From positions 107,573 to 171,572 of the forward strand of contig UCKS01000051.1 of NCBI GenBank assembly GCA_900473045.1: a DNA stretch of 64,000 nt, given 5' to 3'. A program made the translations under genes and the position numbers. Positions 1 through 8,741 of this stretch are shown here, one piece after another (within the stretch, counting starts at the first letter, position 1; every line of letters starts with the position of its first letter). Origin of the DNA: Hyphomicrobiales bacterium. GTDB lineage: Bacteria; Pseudomonadota; Alphaproteobacteria; Rhizobiales; Rhizobiaceae. Under the pieces are notes generated by a model. The model made no database searches. It worked only from the letters and a program-made list of their open reading frames with translations, and was not told where the DNA came from.

Positions 1-170
1 ATCCGCTTCAGCTGGGCAACGTCACCCTCGCTATATTGCCGGTGACCGGTAGCCGAGCGGTCCGGCACGACCAACCCTTGTGTCTCCCACAGGCGTAAGG
101 TCGATGCGGAGACGCCAGCAAGCCGTGCGGCTTCCGCGACCTTGTAGCGTATTTTCATGGCCTCACTCAT
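1..170 (-). CDS. MerR-family transcriptional regulator, N-terminal part (cut by window edge)
   Basis: Only the first ~57 codons are present; the gene continues beyond base 1. The reading frame gives a winged-helix MerR DNA-binding start (RYKVAEAARLAGVSASTLR, then LWETQGLVVPDRSATGHRQY), which is the classic helix-turn-helix plus wing and HRxY signature. Start codons are possible at 170 (MSEAMK) or 158 (MK). It is transcribed divergently from gabT across a ~230-bp gap, so it may control gabT-gabD; that is inference from position. The effector domain is off the window, so the inducer cannot be named. In rhizobia such MerR heads are often followed by a cupin domain, which cannot be tested here. 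Confidence 0.8.
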   Translation of the reverse strand, partial: MSEAMKIRYKVAEAARLAGVSASTLRLWETQGLVVPDRSATGHRQYSEGDVAQLKR

Positions 171-303
171 AAGCCGTCCTGTGACATCTTCAAGCTTTGC
201 ATGCATGCCGCTGCGCCCCGGCGCCTGGCGGCAACCAGCCCGGCGGGAAAAATCCAAGCGATAACGCCTTGTGGGCAAGACATCCATTCCCGGTGCTGCT
301 TCT

Positions 304-324
304 CAAATCACAAAATTTGATTTG
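304..324. promoter_or_regulatory. Inverted repeat in the merR-gabT divergent promoter region
   Basis: Arms CAAATCA (304-310) and TGATTTG (318-324) are perfect inverted repeats with a 7-nt centre, in an AT-rich patch between the two divergent genes. It is a plausible operator for the regulator at 1-170 or another factor. No promoter hexamers were assigned with certainty. Confidence 0.4.
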
Positions 325-401
325 TAAACCTACAGAAAAAATATAGGATTTCAGAGAAATCTGCAACCGAAAACGCCCCACGCAACATCAGGATGACACC
401 C

Positions 402-1670
402 GTGACCAGTTTGACCGATCGCAAGAACGCAGCCATATCCCGCGGTGTGGGCATGACCACGCAGATCTATGCTGATCGTGCCGAGAATTCCGAAATCTGG
501 GACAAGGAAGGCAATCGTTATATCGATTTTGCCGCCGGTATCGCTGTCGTCAACACCGGCCACCGCCATCCGCGCGTGATTGAAGCCGTCAAGAAGCAGC
601 TCGACCGCTTCACCCACACCTGCCATCAGGTCGTGCCTTACGAAAACTATGTCGAGCTTGCCGAACGGCTGAATGCCATCCTGCCGGGTGACTTCGCCAA
701 GAAGACGATTTTCGTCACCACGGGTGCGGAAGCCGTCGAGAACGCCGTCAAGATCGCCCGCGCCGCAACCGGCCGCCAGGCTGTCGTTGCCTTCGGCGGC
801 GGCTTTCACGGCCGCACCTTCATGGGCATGGCACTGACCGGCAAGGTCGTGCCCTACAAGGTCGGTTTCGGCGCCATGCCGGCCGATGTCTTCCACGTGC
901 CGTTCCCGGTCGAACTGCAGGGCGTTTCCGCCGAACAGTCGCTGGCGGCCCTGAAGCGTCTGTTCGCCGCCGACGTTGATCCGAACCGCGTCGCCGCCAT
1001 CATCATTGAGCCCGTGCAGGGCGAAGGCGGCTTTTATCCGGTGCCGACCTCCTTCATCAAGGCGATCCGCGAGATCTGCGACCAGCACGGCATCCTTCTG
1101 ATCGCCGACGAAGTGCAGACCGGCTTTGCCCGCACCGGCAAGCTGTTTGCCATGGAACATCACGGCGTCGCCGCCGACCTCGTGACGATGGCCAAGGGTC
1201 TTGGCGGCGGCTTCCCGATCGCAGCCGTGACCGGCCGCGCTGAGGTCATGGACGCTCCAGGCCCCGGCGGCCTCGGCGGCACCTATGCCGGTAACCCGAT
1301 GGGCGTTGCCGCAGCCCACGCCGTTCTCGATATCATCGAGGATGAGAAGCTGTGCGAGCGCGCCGAACAGCTGGGCGGCCGCCTGAAGCAGCGCCTCGCC
1401 GCCATTGCCGAGCAGGTGCCGGAAATCGTCGATATCCGTGGTCCGGGTTTCATGAATGCGGTCGAGTTCAACGACGTGAAGACCAATCTTCCGAGCGCCG
1501 ATTTCGCCAACAAGGTGCGTCTGAAAGCGCTCGAAAAGGGCCTGATCCTTTTGACCTGCGGCGTACACGGCAATGTCATCCGCTTCCTAGCGCCGATCAC
1601 CATCCAGGACAACGTCTTCGCCGAAGCCATGGACATTCTGGAAGCCTCGATCCTGGAAGCCCGCGCCTGA
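402..1670 (+). CDS. gabT: 4-aminobutyrate (GABA) aminotransferase
   Basis: Class III PLP-dependent aminotransferase converting GABA plus 2-oxoglutarate to succinate semialdehyde plus glutamate, in the cytosol. Visible features: N-terminal SLTDRKNAAISRGVG, the GAEAVENAVKIAR phosphate-binding region, the IADEVQTGFARTGK segment with the PLP-pyridine Asp, and TMAKGLGGGFPI with the Schiff-base Lys near residue 265. Length (~422 aa) fits the GabT family. The GTG at 402 is preferred because AGGA lies 8 nt upstream; an ATG at 393 is in frame but sits on that same AGGA. It is followed by gabD, so the two form a GABA shunt catabolic unit. Another omega-amino acid could be the substrate, but the gabD partner argues for GABA. 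Confidence 0.93.
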   Translation: MTSLTDRKNAAISRGVGMTTQIYADRAENSEIWDKEGNRYIDFAAGIAVVNTGHRHPRVIEAVKKQLDRFTHTCHQVVPYENYVELAERLNAILPGDFAKKTIFVTTGAEAVENAVKIARAATGRQAVVAFGGGFHGRTFMGMALTGKVVPYKVGFGAMPADVFHVPFPVELQGVSAEQSLAALKRLFAADVDPNRVAAIIIEPVQGEGGFYPVPTSFIKAIREICDQHGILLIADEVQTGFARTGKLFAMEHHGVAADLVTMAKGLGGGFPIAAVTGRAEVMDAPGPGGLGGTYAGNPMGVAAAHAVLDIIEDEKLCERAEQLGGRLKQRLAAIAEQVPEIVDIRGPGFMNAVEFNDVKTNLPSADFANKVRLKALEKGLILLTCGVHGNVIRFLAPITIQDNVFAEAMDILEASILEARA

Positions 1671-1700
1671 TTTCAGGCGCCAGCCTCACGACATATCCCG

Positions 1701-1726
1701 TCGGGCAGCAGCGCTTTTCTGCCCGA
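1701..1726 (+). other. Intercistronic hairpin between gabT and gabD
   Basis: TCGGGCAG (1701-1708) pairs perfectly with CTGCCCGA (1719-1726) around a 10-nt loop. There is no following T-run, so it is more likely an mRNA-stability or processing hairpin, or partial attenuator, than a strong terminator. Confidence 0.45.
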
Positions 1727-1818
1727 TGGACCCGGCTGCTTTTATCGGCTATCGGCATTGTCCCCGCGACGAAAATGCCGCCTGCGCTGCTTGCGCGGAC
1801 CGCCAGAAAGGATCTCCG

Positions 1819-3276
1819 ATGATCTTTACCGAGACATTGATCGCTCATGTCAGGGATCCGCATCTGCTCGGGCTGGTGAATGCGCCATGGGCGCCTGCGG
1901 CAAAGACCTTCGACGTCCATAACCCCTCGAACGGCGCCCTGCTCGCCACCCTGCCGGATATGGGCGTCGCGGAGACCCGCACCGCTGTCGATGATGCCTA
2001 TGCGGCGCAATTTCCCTGGGCCGAACGACCGGCCGGCGATCGCAGCACGATCCTGCGCCGCTGGCACGATCTGGTCATCGCCCATATCGATGATCTCGCC
2101 GCGATCCTGACTGCGGAAATGGGCAAGCCGCTCAATGAAGCCCGTTCCGAAGTCCAGCACGCGGCGGCCTATATCGAATGGTATGCGGAAGAGGCCAAGC
2201 GTGTTTACGGCGAGACCATTCCCGCACCTTCGACCGACCGCCGCATGATGGTGATCAAGCAGCCGGTCGGCGTGGTCGGCACGATCACCCCCTGGAATTT
2301 CCCGGCTTCGATGGTGGCGCGCAAGATCGCACCGGCGCTCGCGGTCGGTTGCACCATCATCCTCAAGCCCGCAGAACAGACACCGCTGGTGGCTCTGGCC
2401 ATGCACGCGCTGGCCATCCGCGCCGGTTTTCCCAAGGGCGTCTTCAACCTCGTGCTCGCCTCTGAGGGTGATGCGATCGGTCAGGAGCTCTGCACCAATT
2501 CGAGAGTGCGCAAGATCAGCTTTACCGGCTCCACCGAAGTCGGCCGCATCCTGATGCGGCAGTGCTCGGACCAGATCAAGAAAATCAGCCTCGAACTTGG
2601 CGGCAGCGCACCCTTCATCGTCTTTGACGATGCCGATATCGACGCCGCCGTCGATGGCGCCATCCAGGCCAAATTCCGCAATGCCGGCCAGACCTGCACC
2701 TCGGCCAACCGCATCTATGTTCAAAGCCGCGTCCACGACGAATTCGCCGCCAAACTGGCGGCCGAAGTGGCGAAGCTCACGGTCGGCGACGGTTTTTCCA
2801 AGGGCGTCACCATCGGCCCGCTGATCGATAGCCGGGCAATCGAGAAGGTCGAAGCCCATGTCAACGACGCGGTCGGCAAGGGTGCAAAGCTTCTTTGCGG
2901 CGGCAAGCGCGTGTCCGGCGCGTTCTTCGAACCGACCGTGCTGTCCAATGTCGGCAAGGGTATGCTGGTCGCCTGCGACGAAACCTTCGGACCGGTCGCC
3001 CCGATCATTCGCTTCGAGACGATGGAAGACGTCATCCTGCAGGCCAACGATACGATCTACGGGTTGGCCGCCTATTTCTACGCCACCGAACTGAAAAAGG
3101 TCTGGCGTGTCGCCGAGGCGCTCGAATACGGCATGATCGGTATCAATACAGGCCGCATGTCGTCTGAGGCCGCCCCCTTCGGTGGCCTCAAGCAGTCCGG
3201 CATCGGCCGCGAAGGCTCCCGCCACGGCGCCGAGGATTATCTGGAGATGAAATATCTCTGCATGGGGAATATTTGA
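1819..3276 (+). CDS. gabD: Succinate-semialdehyde dehydrogenase (NAD(P)+)
   Basis: Aldehyde dehydrogenase of 485 aa that oxidises succinate semialdehyde to succinate, feeding GABA carbon into the TCA cycle. Motifs: GTITPWNFPASMVARKIAPA, the cofactor-fold FTGSTEVGR, catalytic-Glu region LELGGSAPF, catalytic Cys in NAGQTCTSANR, and C-terminal PFGGLKQSGIGREGSRHG typical of GabD. The open frame extends upstream to 1726, but the ATG at 1819 has AAGGA just upstream and gives the usual family length. It lies ~150 bp after gabT on the same strand, consistent with co-transcription. NADP preference is usual for this subfamily but not provable here. Confidence 0.93.
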   Translation: MIFTETLIAHVRDPHLLGLVNAPWAPAAKTFDVHNPSNGALLATLPDMGVAETRTAVDDAYAAQFPWAERPAGDRSTILRRWHDLVIAHIDDLAAILTAEMGKPLNEARSEVQHAAAYIEWYAEEAKRVYGETIPAPSTDRRMMVIKQPVGVVGTITPWNFPASMVARKIAPALAVGCTIILKPAEQTPLVALAMHALAIRAGFPKGVFNLVLASEGDAIGQELCTNSRVRKISFTGSTEVGRILMRQCSDQIKKISLELGGSAPFIVFDDADIDAAVDGAIQAKFRNAGQTCTSANRIYVQSRVHDEFAAKLAAEVAKLTVGDGFSKGVTIGPLIDSRAIEKVEAHVNDAVGKGAKLLCGGKRVSGAFFEPTVLSNVGKGMLVACDETFGPVAPIIRFETMEDVILQANDTIYGLAAYFYATELKKVWRVAEALEYGMIGINTGRMSSEAAPFGGLKQSGIGREGSRHGAEDYLEMKYLCMGNI

Positions 3277-3286
3277 GGACGCCGAA

Positions 3287-3661
3287 TTAATGATGTGAAG
3301 GATGGTACGCAATTAATAGCTTTTCGGCGACGGCTTTGAGCCTCTTGTCCAAAGTCCAAAAGCTCACTCCCGGCATCAACGTGATTGACGCCAAGAGGTG
3401 CGCGTCAGCATAACCGATGCCTGAACTATAAATTTGTCTGCTTTCGATCAATTGCAAGACTTCCCCGTCAGACGCGACTGTCACTTCGTTCATTTGTCGC
3501 AACTGGTCTAGGAAAGCAGTCCTATCCCTCAGACTGCCAAGAGATATTTCACCCAAGATGAATGGATGCATCAATATGTTGCCGCTAGCGAGCAGTTGCG
3601 CAAACGCGCTGTCGCCAAACCGTATATGATTGATCCAGACGGATGTGTCGGCGAGGATCAT
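3287..3661 (-). CDS. vapC: VapC-type PIN-domain ribonuclease toxin
   Basis: Protein of 124 aa that is a single PIN domain: ILADTSVWI at the N-terminus, GEISLG, YADAHLLAS and TLDKRL. The four acidic metal ligands expected for PIN nucleases are visible at about D5, E38, D86 and D105. VapC toxins cleave specific RNAs, commonly tRNAs. The start at 3661 overlaps the antitoxin stop as ATGA (3658-3661), showing translational coupling; the longer frame to 3679 would run inside vapB. The gene is convergent with gabD, 10 bp from its stop. Catalytic residues are intact, so the toxin is probably functional. Confidence 0.9.
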   Translation of the reverse strand: MILADTSVWINHIRFGDSAFAQLLASGNILMHPFILGEISLGSLRDRTAFLDQLRQMNEVTVASDGEVLQLIESRQIYSSGIGYADAHLLASITLMPGVSFWTLDKRLKAVAEKLLIAYHPSHH

Positions 3662-3864
3662 GGCTGATCGTCGATCCAAGGACGCCGCCGGGGAACATCC
3701 TCCAAATCAGGTTGAGTACCACCCAACAAAGCAAGCCTGCGTGATGCCGAAACATGAACGAACATCTTGAGGGCTTCACGAACAACAGCCGATTTTTCCG
3801 TCAGCCCGCTGTAAGCCTGAGCTTTGGCCAGCAATTCATCATCAAGAACAATAGTTGTGCGCAT
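3658..3864 (-). CDS. vapB: VapB-type antitoxin (type II toxin-antitoxin)
   Basis: 68-aa protein beginning MRTTIVLDDELLAKAQAYSGL, which is a ribbon-helix-helix DNA-binding segment of the VapB/Arc class, followed by KSAVVREALKMFV. The C-terminal tail (LALLGGTQPDLEDVPRRR) is the usual toxin-neutralising extension ending in basic residues. It precedes vapC and overlaps it by 4 bases. VapB proteins normally repress their own promoter alone and with VapC; an inverted repeat just upstream is a candidate site. Alternative name: DUF2191-type antitoxin. Confidence 0.9.
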   Translation of the reverse strand: MRTTIVLDDELLAKAQAYSGLTEKSAVVREALKMFVHVSASRRLALLGGTQPDLEDVPRRRPWIDDQP

Positions 3865-3883
3865 GGCTCTACTCCCGATATGC

Positions 3884-3909
3884 GCATCAAAAATATCATC
3901 GATTGATGC
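3884..3909. promoter_or_regulatory. Candidate VapB(C) operator
   Basis: GCATCAA (3884-3890) and TTGATGC (3903-3909) form a perfect 7-bp inverted repeat with 12-nt spacing, 20-45 bp upstream of the vapB ATG and in the only gap available for its promoter. Autoregulation is known for VapBC; the site itself is inferred. Confidence 0.45.
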
Positions 3910-3921
3910 TTATTTCAATGC

Positions 3922-5094
3922 CTAAGGCTTCATCCCGATCTCAGCCAGCACCTCATGCGTATGCTCCCCAAGCCTCGGCGCACCACGCTCAAGGGCAAGT
4001 TCGGCATCTGAAAACTGAATGGGCGTCCGCACGCCCGGCGCCGTCCCTGATGCCGATCCCGTATGTGGCGTATCCACCCGCATGCTACGGTGAATGATCT
4101 GCGGGTCCGAGAACACATCCGCCACCGTGTTGATCGGGCCACCGGGCACGCCGGCTGCTTCCAGCATGGCAAGCAACATATCCCGGCTATAAATCACCGT
4201 CCGCGCCGTCAGTTCCGGCGTCAGCGTGTCGCGGTTTTTCACCCGGCTCGCATTCGTCAGGTAGCGCGGATCGGTCGCCAGAGTGTCAAGACCAAGCAGT
4301 GTGCAGAACTTGACGAACTGCCGGTCATTGCCGACGGCGACGATCAGGTGGCCATCGGAAACCGGGAACACCTGATAGGGCGCAATATTCGGATGTGCGT
4401 TGCCAAGGCGGCGGGGCGATTGTCCGGAGACGAGGAAATTCAGTGCCTGATTGGCAAGTACCCCGGTCATGCTGTCGAACAGTGCCATATCGACCTGCTG
4501 GCCGGTGCCGGTGCGTTCGCGCATGTGGAGCGCTGCCTGAATGGCGATGACGCCGTAAAGGCCGGTGAAGATGTCGGCAAAGGCGACGCCGATTTTCTGC
4601 GGCTCGCCTTCGGGATCGCCCGTCAGGTCCATGATGCCGCTCATGCCCTGGATGATATAATCGTAACCGGCGCGATGGGCATAGGGGCCGTGCTGGCCGA
4701 AGCCGGTAACGGAGCAATAGATCAGCCGCGGATTCACCGTCTTCAGGCTTTCATAGTCGAGCCCGTATTTTGCCAGCCCGCCGACCTTGAAGTTTTCCAG
4801 CAGCACGTCCGACTGCGCCGCCAGCCGCCGCACTGCCTCCTGCCCTTCCTCGGTGGTGAAATCGAGGATGACGGAGCGCTTGCCGCGATTGCAGGCGTGG
4901 AAATAGGCGGCGTCCAGATGGCCGCCGGTGTCGCTCTCTATAAAGGGAGGTCCCCAAGTGCGGGTGTCGTCCCCCGCCGGGCTTTCCACCTTGATGACAT
5001 CGGCACCGAGATCGGCCAGTGTCTGGCCGATCCATGGCCCCGCCAGGATGCGGGCAAGTTCGAGAACCTTCAGGCCCTTCAGCGGCGTTTCCAT
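3922..5094 (-). CDS. CaiB/BaiF-type (class III) CoA-transferase, likely glutarate CoA-transferase
   Basis: 390-aa family III CoA-transferase. Visible marks: LKVLELARILAGPWIGQTLADLG at the N-terminus (CoA-binding Rossmann part), KVESPAGDDTR, LENFKVGGLAKYGL, the PRLIYCSVTGFGQHGPY signature, and VAFADIFTG, where the catalytic Asp is expected. It lies 8 bp downstream of a glutaryl-CoA dehydrogenase gene on the same strand. Such pairs are known in bacterial glutarate/lysine catabolism (GcdG-GcdH) and in eukaryotes (SUGCT with GCDH), so activation of glutarate to glutaryl-CoA is the best inference. A different dicarboxylate acceptor cannot be excluded. Confidence 0.85.
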   Translation of the reverse strand: METPLKGLKVLELARILAGPWIGQTLADLGADVIKVESPAGDDTRTWGPPFIESDTGGHLDAAYFHACNRGKRSVILDFTTEEGQEAVRRLAAQSDVLLENFKVGGLAKYGLDYESLKTVNPRLIYCSVTGFGQHGPYAHRAGYDYIIQGMSGIMDLTGDPEGEPQKIGVAFADIFTGLYGVIAIQAALHMRERTGTGQQVDMALFDSMTGVLANQALNFLVSGQSPRRLGNAHPNIAPYQVFPVSDGHLIVAVGNDRQFVKFCTLLGLDTLATDPRYLTNASRVKNRDTLTPELTARTVIYSRDMLLAMLEAAGVPGGPINTVADVFSDPQIIHRSMRVDTPHTGSASGTAPGVRTPIQFSDAELALERGAPRLGEHTHEVLAEIGMKP

Positions 5095-5102
5095 GCCGGC
5101 GC

Positions 5103-6290
5103 TCAGAAGAAGGCCTGCAGCCCGGTCTGGGCGCGGCCAAGGATCAAAGCGTGCACATCATGGGTACCCTCATAGGTGTTCACCGTTTCGAGGTTCACCA
5201 TGTGGCGCATGACCTGATAATCCTCGGAAATGCCGTTGCCGCCGTGCATGTCGCGGGCCGCGCGAGCGATATCCAGCGCCTTGCCGCAATTGTTGCGCTT
5301 GACGATCGAGATCATCTCCGGCGCCATCCGGCCGGCATCCATCAGTTGCCCGACCCGAAGCGACGCCTGCAGTCCAAGGGTGATTTCCGTCTGCATATCG
5401 GCAAGCTTTTTCTGGAACAGCTGCGTCTGCGCTAGCGGACGGCCGAACTGCTTGCGGTCGAGCCCGTATTGCCGGGCCGCATGCCAGCAGAATTCCGCCG
5501 AACCGAGCACACCCCAGGAGATGCCATAGCGGGCACGGTTGAGGCAGCCGAACGGACCTTTCAGGCCTTCGACATTCGGCAACAAGGCATCTTCGCCGAC
5601 TTCGACATTGTCCATGACAATTTCGCCGGTGATCGAGGCACGCAGCGACAGCTTGCCGCCGATCTTCGGGGCCGACAGGCCCTTCATGCCCTTTTCCAGC
5701 ACGAAGCCGCGAATGGCATTGCCATGCGCCTCCGACTTCGCCCAGACGACGAAGACGTCAGCGATCGGTGCGTTTGAAATCCACATCTTGGAGCCGCTGA
5801 GGCGATAGCCGCCGTCGGTCTTCACCGCCCGCGTCTTCATGCCGCCCGGATCGGAGCCCGCATCCGGTTCGGTCAGACCGAAACAGCCAATCCATTCGCC
5901 GCTGATCAGCTTTGGCAGGTATTTCTGGCGCTGCTCTTCCGAGCCATAGGCATGGATCGGGTAGATAACGAGGGAAGACTGCACGCTCATCATCGAACGG
6001 TAACCACTGTCGACACGCTCGACCTCGCGGGCAACCAGGCCATAGGCCACATAGGACGCACCGACGCCGCCATAGGTATCCGGCACGGTTACGCCGAGCA
6101 GGCCGAGGTCGCCCATTTCGCGGAAGATCGAGGGATCGGTCGTCTCGTTGCGGTAGGCATCGATGACACGCGGCTGCAGCTTGTCCTGCGCATAGGCGCG
6201 CGCCGTATCGCGGATCATCCGCTCGTCTTCAGAGAGCTGATCCTCCAGCAGAAATGCGTCGTCCCACTGGAATTCCTGTCTTGCAGCCAT
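5103..6290 (-). CDS. gcdH: Glutaryl-CoA dehydrogenase
   Basis: 395-aa acyl-CoA dehydrogenase, FAD-dependent, oxidatively decarboxylating glutaryl-CoA to crotonyl-CoA in lysine/tryptophan/glutarate breakdown; electrons go to ETF. Sequence: start [20 protein letters not shown], flavin-contacting [13 protein letters not shown] and [36 protein letters not shown], and near the end [20 protein letters not shown], in which the Glu is the catalytic base in the glutaryl-CoA dehydrogenase position. Residues such as [17 protein letters not shown] match GCDH rather than short-chain acyl-CoA dehydrogenases. It heads a two-gene operon with the CoA-transferase. Its promoter should lie in 6291-6429, shared with the divergent M24 gene. 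Confidence 0.93.
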   Translation of the reverse strand: MAARQEFQWDDAFLLEDQLSEDERMIRDTARAYAQDKLQPRVIDAYRNETTDPSIFREMGDLGLLGVTVPDTYGGVGASYVAYGLVAREVERVDSGYRSMMSVQSSLVIYPIHAYGSEEQRQKYLPKLISGEWIGCFGLTEPDAGSDPGGMKTRAVKTDGGYRLSGSKMWISNAPIADVFVVWAKSEAHGNAIRGFVLEKGMKGLSAPKIGGKLSLRASITGEIVMDNVEVGEDALLPNVEGLKGPFGCLNRARYGISWGVLGSAEFCWHAARQYGLDRKQFGRPLAQTQLFQKKLADMQTEITLGLQASLRVGQLMDAGRMAPEMISIVKRNNCGKALDIARAARDMHGGNGISEDYQVMRHMVNLETVNTYEGTHDVHALILGRAQTGLQAFF

Positions 6291-6429
6291 GGCGTCCTCC
6301 CGTCACTTTCCTTCTTGTATCCGTTATGGCAAGCCGGACAGGGCGATACAAACGAAAATGCGGCACTGCCTCATGCGCTGCGGGAATGGCGGCCCGCAGG
6401 GCGTTGAAGATACAGGACAAGGAAACGGC

Positions 6430-7671
6430 ATGGCTCACCTCGACAGGATACGCGCATCGCAGCTGATGGAAACCGCCGGGATCGACGTCCTGCTGCTGCT
6501 TTCGCCCGAAAGTTTTGCCTACGCGACAGGCGCACCCGCCGGTGTCGCCACCATGTGGCGGCGGGCTGGAGCGGTTGCGGCCATTGTCCCGGCCGATCCG
6601 GCGTTTCAGGAAGCAGCTGTCGTCACCGACCTGTTCGAAGCGGCTTTCCGCGCGTCCAGCACCATCACCGATATCCGTATCAACCCGATCTGGGTCGAAA
6701 CAGGCGATATCCGGGGCATGGAAATGCGGCCGCCGGAGGAGCTGATACAGGCCGCCTGGGAAAAACAGCGCCGGCCCACCGGCTTTCAGCGCCCGGAAAC
6801 CTTCGATGCCGGTCTGGGTTTCCGGCTGGCTGCAACGCTTCTAGCAGACAAGGGTCTCGGAGAAGGCCGCATCGGCATCGAGTTCGATGGCCTTTCCGTT
6901 GCCGATTTCCGGTTGCTGTCTGCGGTGTTGCCGCAGGCCGAACTCATCGATGCCTCCAACCTCGTCCGTCGATTGAAGATGATCAAATCGCCAACCGAGA
7001 TTGGCCATCTGCGAACCGCCGTCGAACTGGCCGAGACCGGGATCGTCGCTCTGCGCGAAACCATCGATATCGGCATCAGCCGCGACGACCTGGCAAGCGC
7101 CTGGGAGAAAGGCGCGCGCGCTGAGGCGGCACGGCGCAGCGTTGAGAATCTCACTGGGCTCTGGGAATATGTCTCCGTCGGCCCGAACCCCTGGACCAAG
7201 GGTGGCGTCGTCGAACGCGGCGATCTGATCAAGGTCGATGTTGGCTGTTTGATTGCCGGCTATACATCCGATACCGGCCGCACCTTTGTCTGCGGCACGC
7301 CGTCCGCCCTGCAGGCCCGGCTGTTCGATGCCCTGCAAACCGCCTATGACGCGGGCCTGCCGCTGCTGAAGCCCGGCATCGCCATGAGCGAGGTGCACCG
7401 GGTGACGACCGGGGCAATGGGGAAGGCGGGCTTTCCCGGCTATACACGCGGTCATTTCGGCCATGGGCTGGGCGCCGGGCTCGGCAGCGAGGAATGGCCC
7501 TTCCTGTCGCGGCAATCGGATGTGATCATCGAGCCGGGCATGGTGCTCGCCTTCGAGACGCCCTGGTATGTTGATGGTGTTGGCGGCATGATCATCGAAA
7601 ACCAGTTGCTGATCACTGCGGATGGTCACGAGATCATGAACCGGCTACCGTCCGGTCTCGTATCCCTCTGA
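6430..7671 (+). CDS. M24-family metallopeptidase (Xaa-Pro aminopeptidase/creatinase-like)
   Basis: 413-aa pita-bread-fold protein with an N-terminal creatinase domain (~1-150) and a C-terminal M24 domain. Dinuclear metal ligands are visible: Asp pair in KVDVGCLIAGYTSDTGRTF, His in GHFGHGLGAGLGSEEWPF, Glu in LAFETPWYVDG and Glu in MIIENQLLIT. The ATG at 6430 has AAGGA 8 nt upstream; the frame is open back to 6289, but that part overlaps the gcdH start and lacks family similarity. M24 members act as Xaa-Pro peptidases or as C-N hydrolases on small amidines. The neighbouring LysR regulator and FAD amine oxidase suggest amino-acid or amine catabolism, but the substrate is unknown. Confidence 0.85.
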   Translation: MAHLDRIRASQLMETAGIDVLLLLSPESFAYATGAPAGVATMWRRAGAVAAIVPADPAFQEAAVVTDLFEAAFRASSTITDIRINPIWVETGDIRGMEMRPPEELIQAAWEKQRRPTGFQRPETFDAGLGFRLAATLLADKGLGEGRIGIEFDGLSVADFRLLSAVLPQAELIDASNLVRRLKMIKSPTEIGHLRTAVELAETGIVALRETIDIGISRDDLASAWEKGARAEAARRSVENLTGLWEYVSVGPNPWTKGGVVERGDLIKVDVGCLIAGYTSDTGRTFVCGTPSALQARLFDALQTAYDAGLPLLKPGIAMSEVHRVTTGAMGKAGFPGYTRGHFGHGLGAGLGSEEWPFLSRQSDVIIEPGMVLAFETPWYVDGVGGMIIENQLLITADGHEIMNRLPSGLVSL

Positions 7672-7683
7672 TCGCGGCTTCCC

Positions 7684-8640
7684 ATGCCTGACAATCGCCT
7701 CGAACGTTTCGCCCACAATCTCGACTGGAACCTCCTGCGCACCTTCGTCGTGGTGGTCGAGGAGGGCAGCATCACGGCGGCGGCCAACCGGCTTTTGTTG
7801 CAGCAACCCGCCGTCAGCATGGCGCTCAAGCGGCTGGAGCAGACCGTCGGCCAGAAACTGATCGACAGGCGTCCGGGCCGCTTCGACCTGACGGAAGCAG
7901 GGGAAAAGCTGCACCGCCAGTGCCGGGATATCTTCGCTGCGGTCGTGCGCCTGCCGAATGCGCTGGAAACGGCTGGCGACGACGTGACCGGCCATGTCAG
8001 CATTCATTCCGTCAGCCATGCGCACAATCCGGCCTGGGACTGCAAGCTCGAAAGCTTCTTTCGCCTCTATCCCAAGGTAACGCTCAGCATCACCGTGGAA
8101 ACCACCGTCAGCGTCATCAGCGCGGTCGAGCGCAATATCGCCACCATCGGCCTCTGCGACGGCAATATTCCCGACGCGCTCGTCAAGACGTTCCATATCC
8201 GCGAACAATACGGGCTCTACTGCGGCCGGGGTCACCGGCTGTTCGGCGTTGAGGGAGCGGCGCTGAACGACCTGCGCGGCGATCCCTACATTGCCTTCAT
8301 CGCCGATGTTCTCGGCGGCCAGCATATGAATGCCATTACCGCCGTGCGCGCCATGGGTTCCTTCGGCCAGCAGGTGCGGGCGGTCTCCTGCAATGTCGAG
8401 GAAGTGCTGCGCCTGATATCGGCCAATATCGGCATCGGCATGGTGCCGGATCATCTGGCGGCACCGGGCCTTGCTGCGGGTGATCTCTGGCAATTGCCGC
8501 CCTATGACCTCCTGCCGACCACGGATGTCTTTCGCATCGCCAATCCCAACGCCATCCTCAATCCCGCCGAAGCGGCCTTCCTTCGCCATGTCGCCGACAC
8601 CGAGCCGCTTGATCATAGCTTGGGGCATCAATCTGCCTGA
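7684..8640 (+). CDS. LysR-family transcriptional regulator
   Basis: 318 aa. N-terminal winged helix-turn-helix about residues 9-68 (NLDWNLLRTFVVVVEEGSIT, AAANRLLLQQPAVSMALKRL), including the conserved A-x-R-L and P-A-V-S-x recognition helix, then the LysR effector-binding domain to ~305 (for example GHVSIHSVSHAHNP and NIGIGMVPDHLAAPGL). It begins 12 bp after the M24 gene on the same strand and ~100 bp before the FAD oxidoreductase, so it probably controls one or both, or the divergent gcdH operon. The effector is unknown. Confidence 0.88.
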   Translation: MPDNRLERFAHNLDWNLLRTFVVVVEEGSITAAANRLLLQQPAVSMALKRLEQTVGQKLIDRRPGRFDLTEAGEKLHRQCRDIFAAVVRLPNALETAGDDVTGHVSIHSVSHAHNPAWDCKLESFFRLYPKVTLSITVETTVSVISAVERNIATIGLCDGNIPDALVKTFHIREQYGLYCGRGHRLFGVEGAALNDLRGDPYIAFIADVLGGQHMNAITAVRAMGSFGQQVRAVSCNVEEVLRLISANIGIGMVPDHLAAPGLAAGDLWQLPPYDLLPTTDVFRIANPNAILNPAEAAFLRHVADTEPLDHSLGHQSA

Positions 8641-8741
8641 TAGTCAGCTTCGCCACTATAAATTTGAACATCGATCACCCCACCTTTAGGGTCCGGTTGC
8701 GCGAGGCGAAATCGCGGATACCGTAAAGGGCTGGGACTGAC

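Noticed and set aside
351..1568. 405-codon open frame antisense to gabT
   Set aside because: It is a shadow of the high-GC coding strand; its protein has no family features, and gabT motifs are complete on the other strand.
1597..3312. 571-codon open frame antisense to gabD
   Set aside because: Typical high-GC antisense frame; no recognisable protein and it runs across two real genes.
3277..3921. Genomic island boundary around vapBC
   Set aside because: No integrase, transposase, tRNA target or direct repeats were seen at either side.
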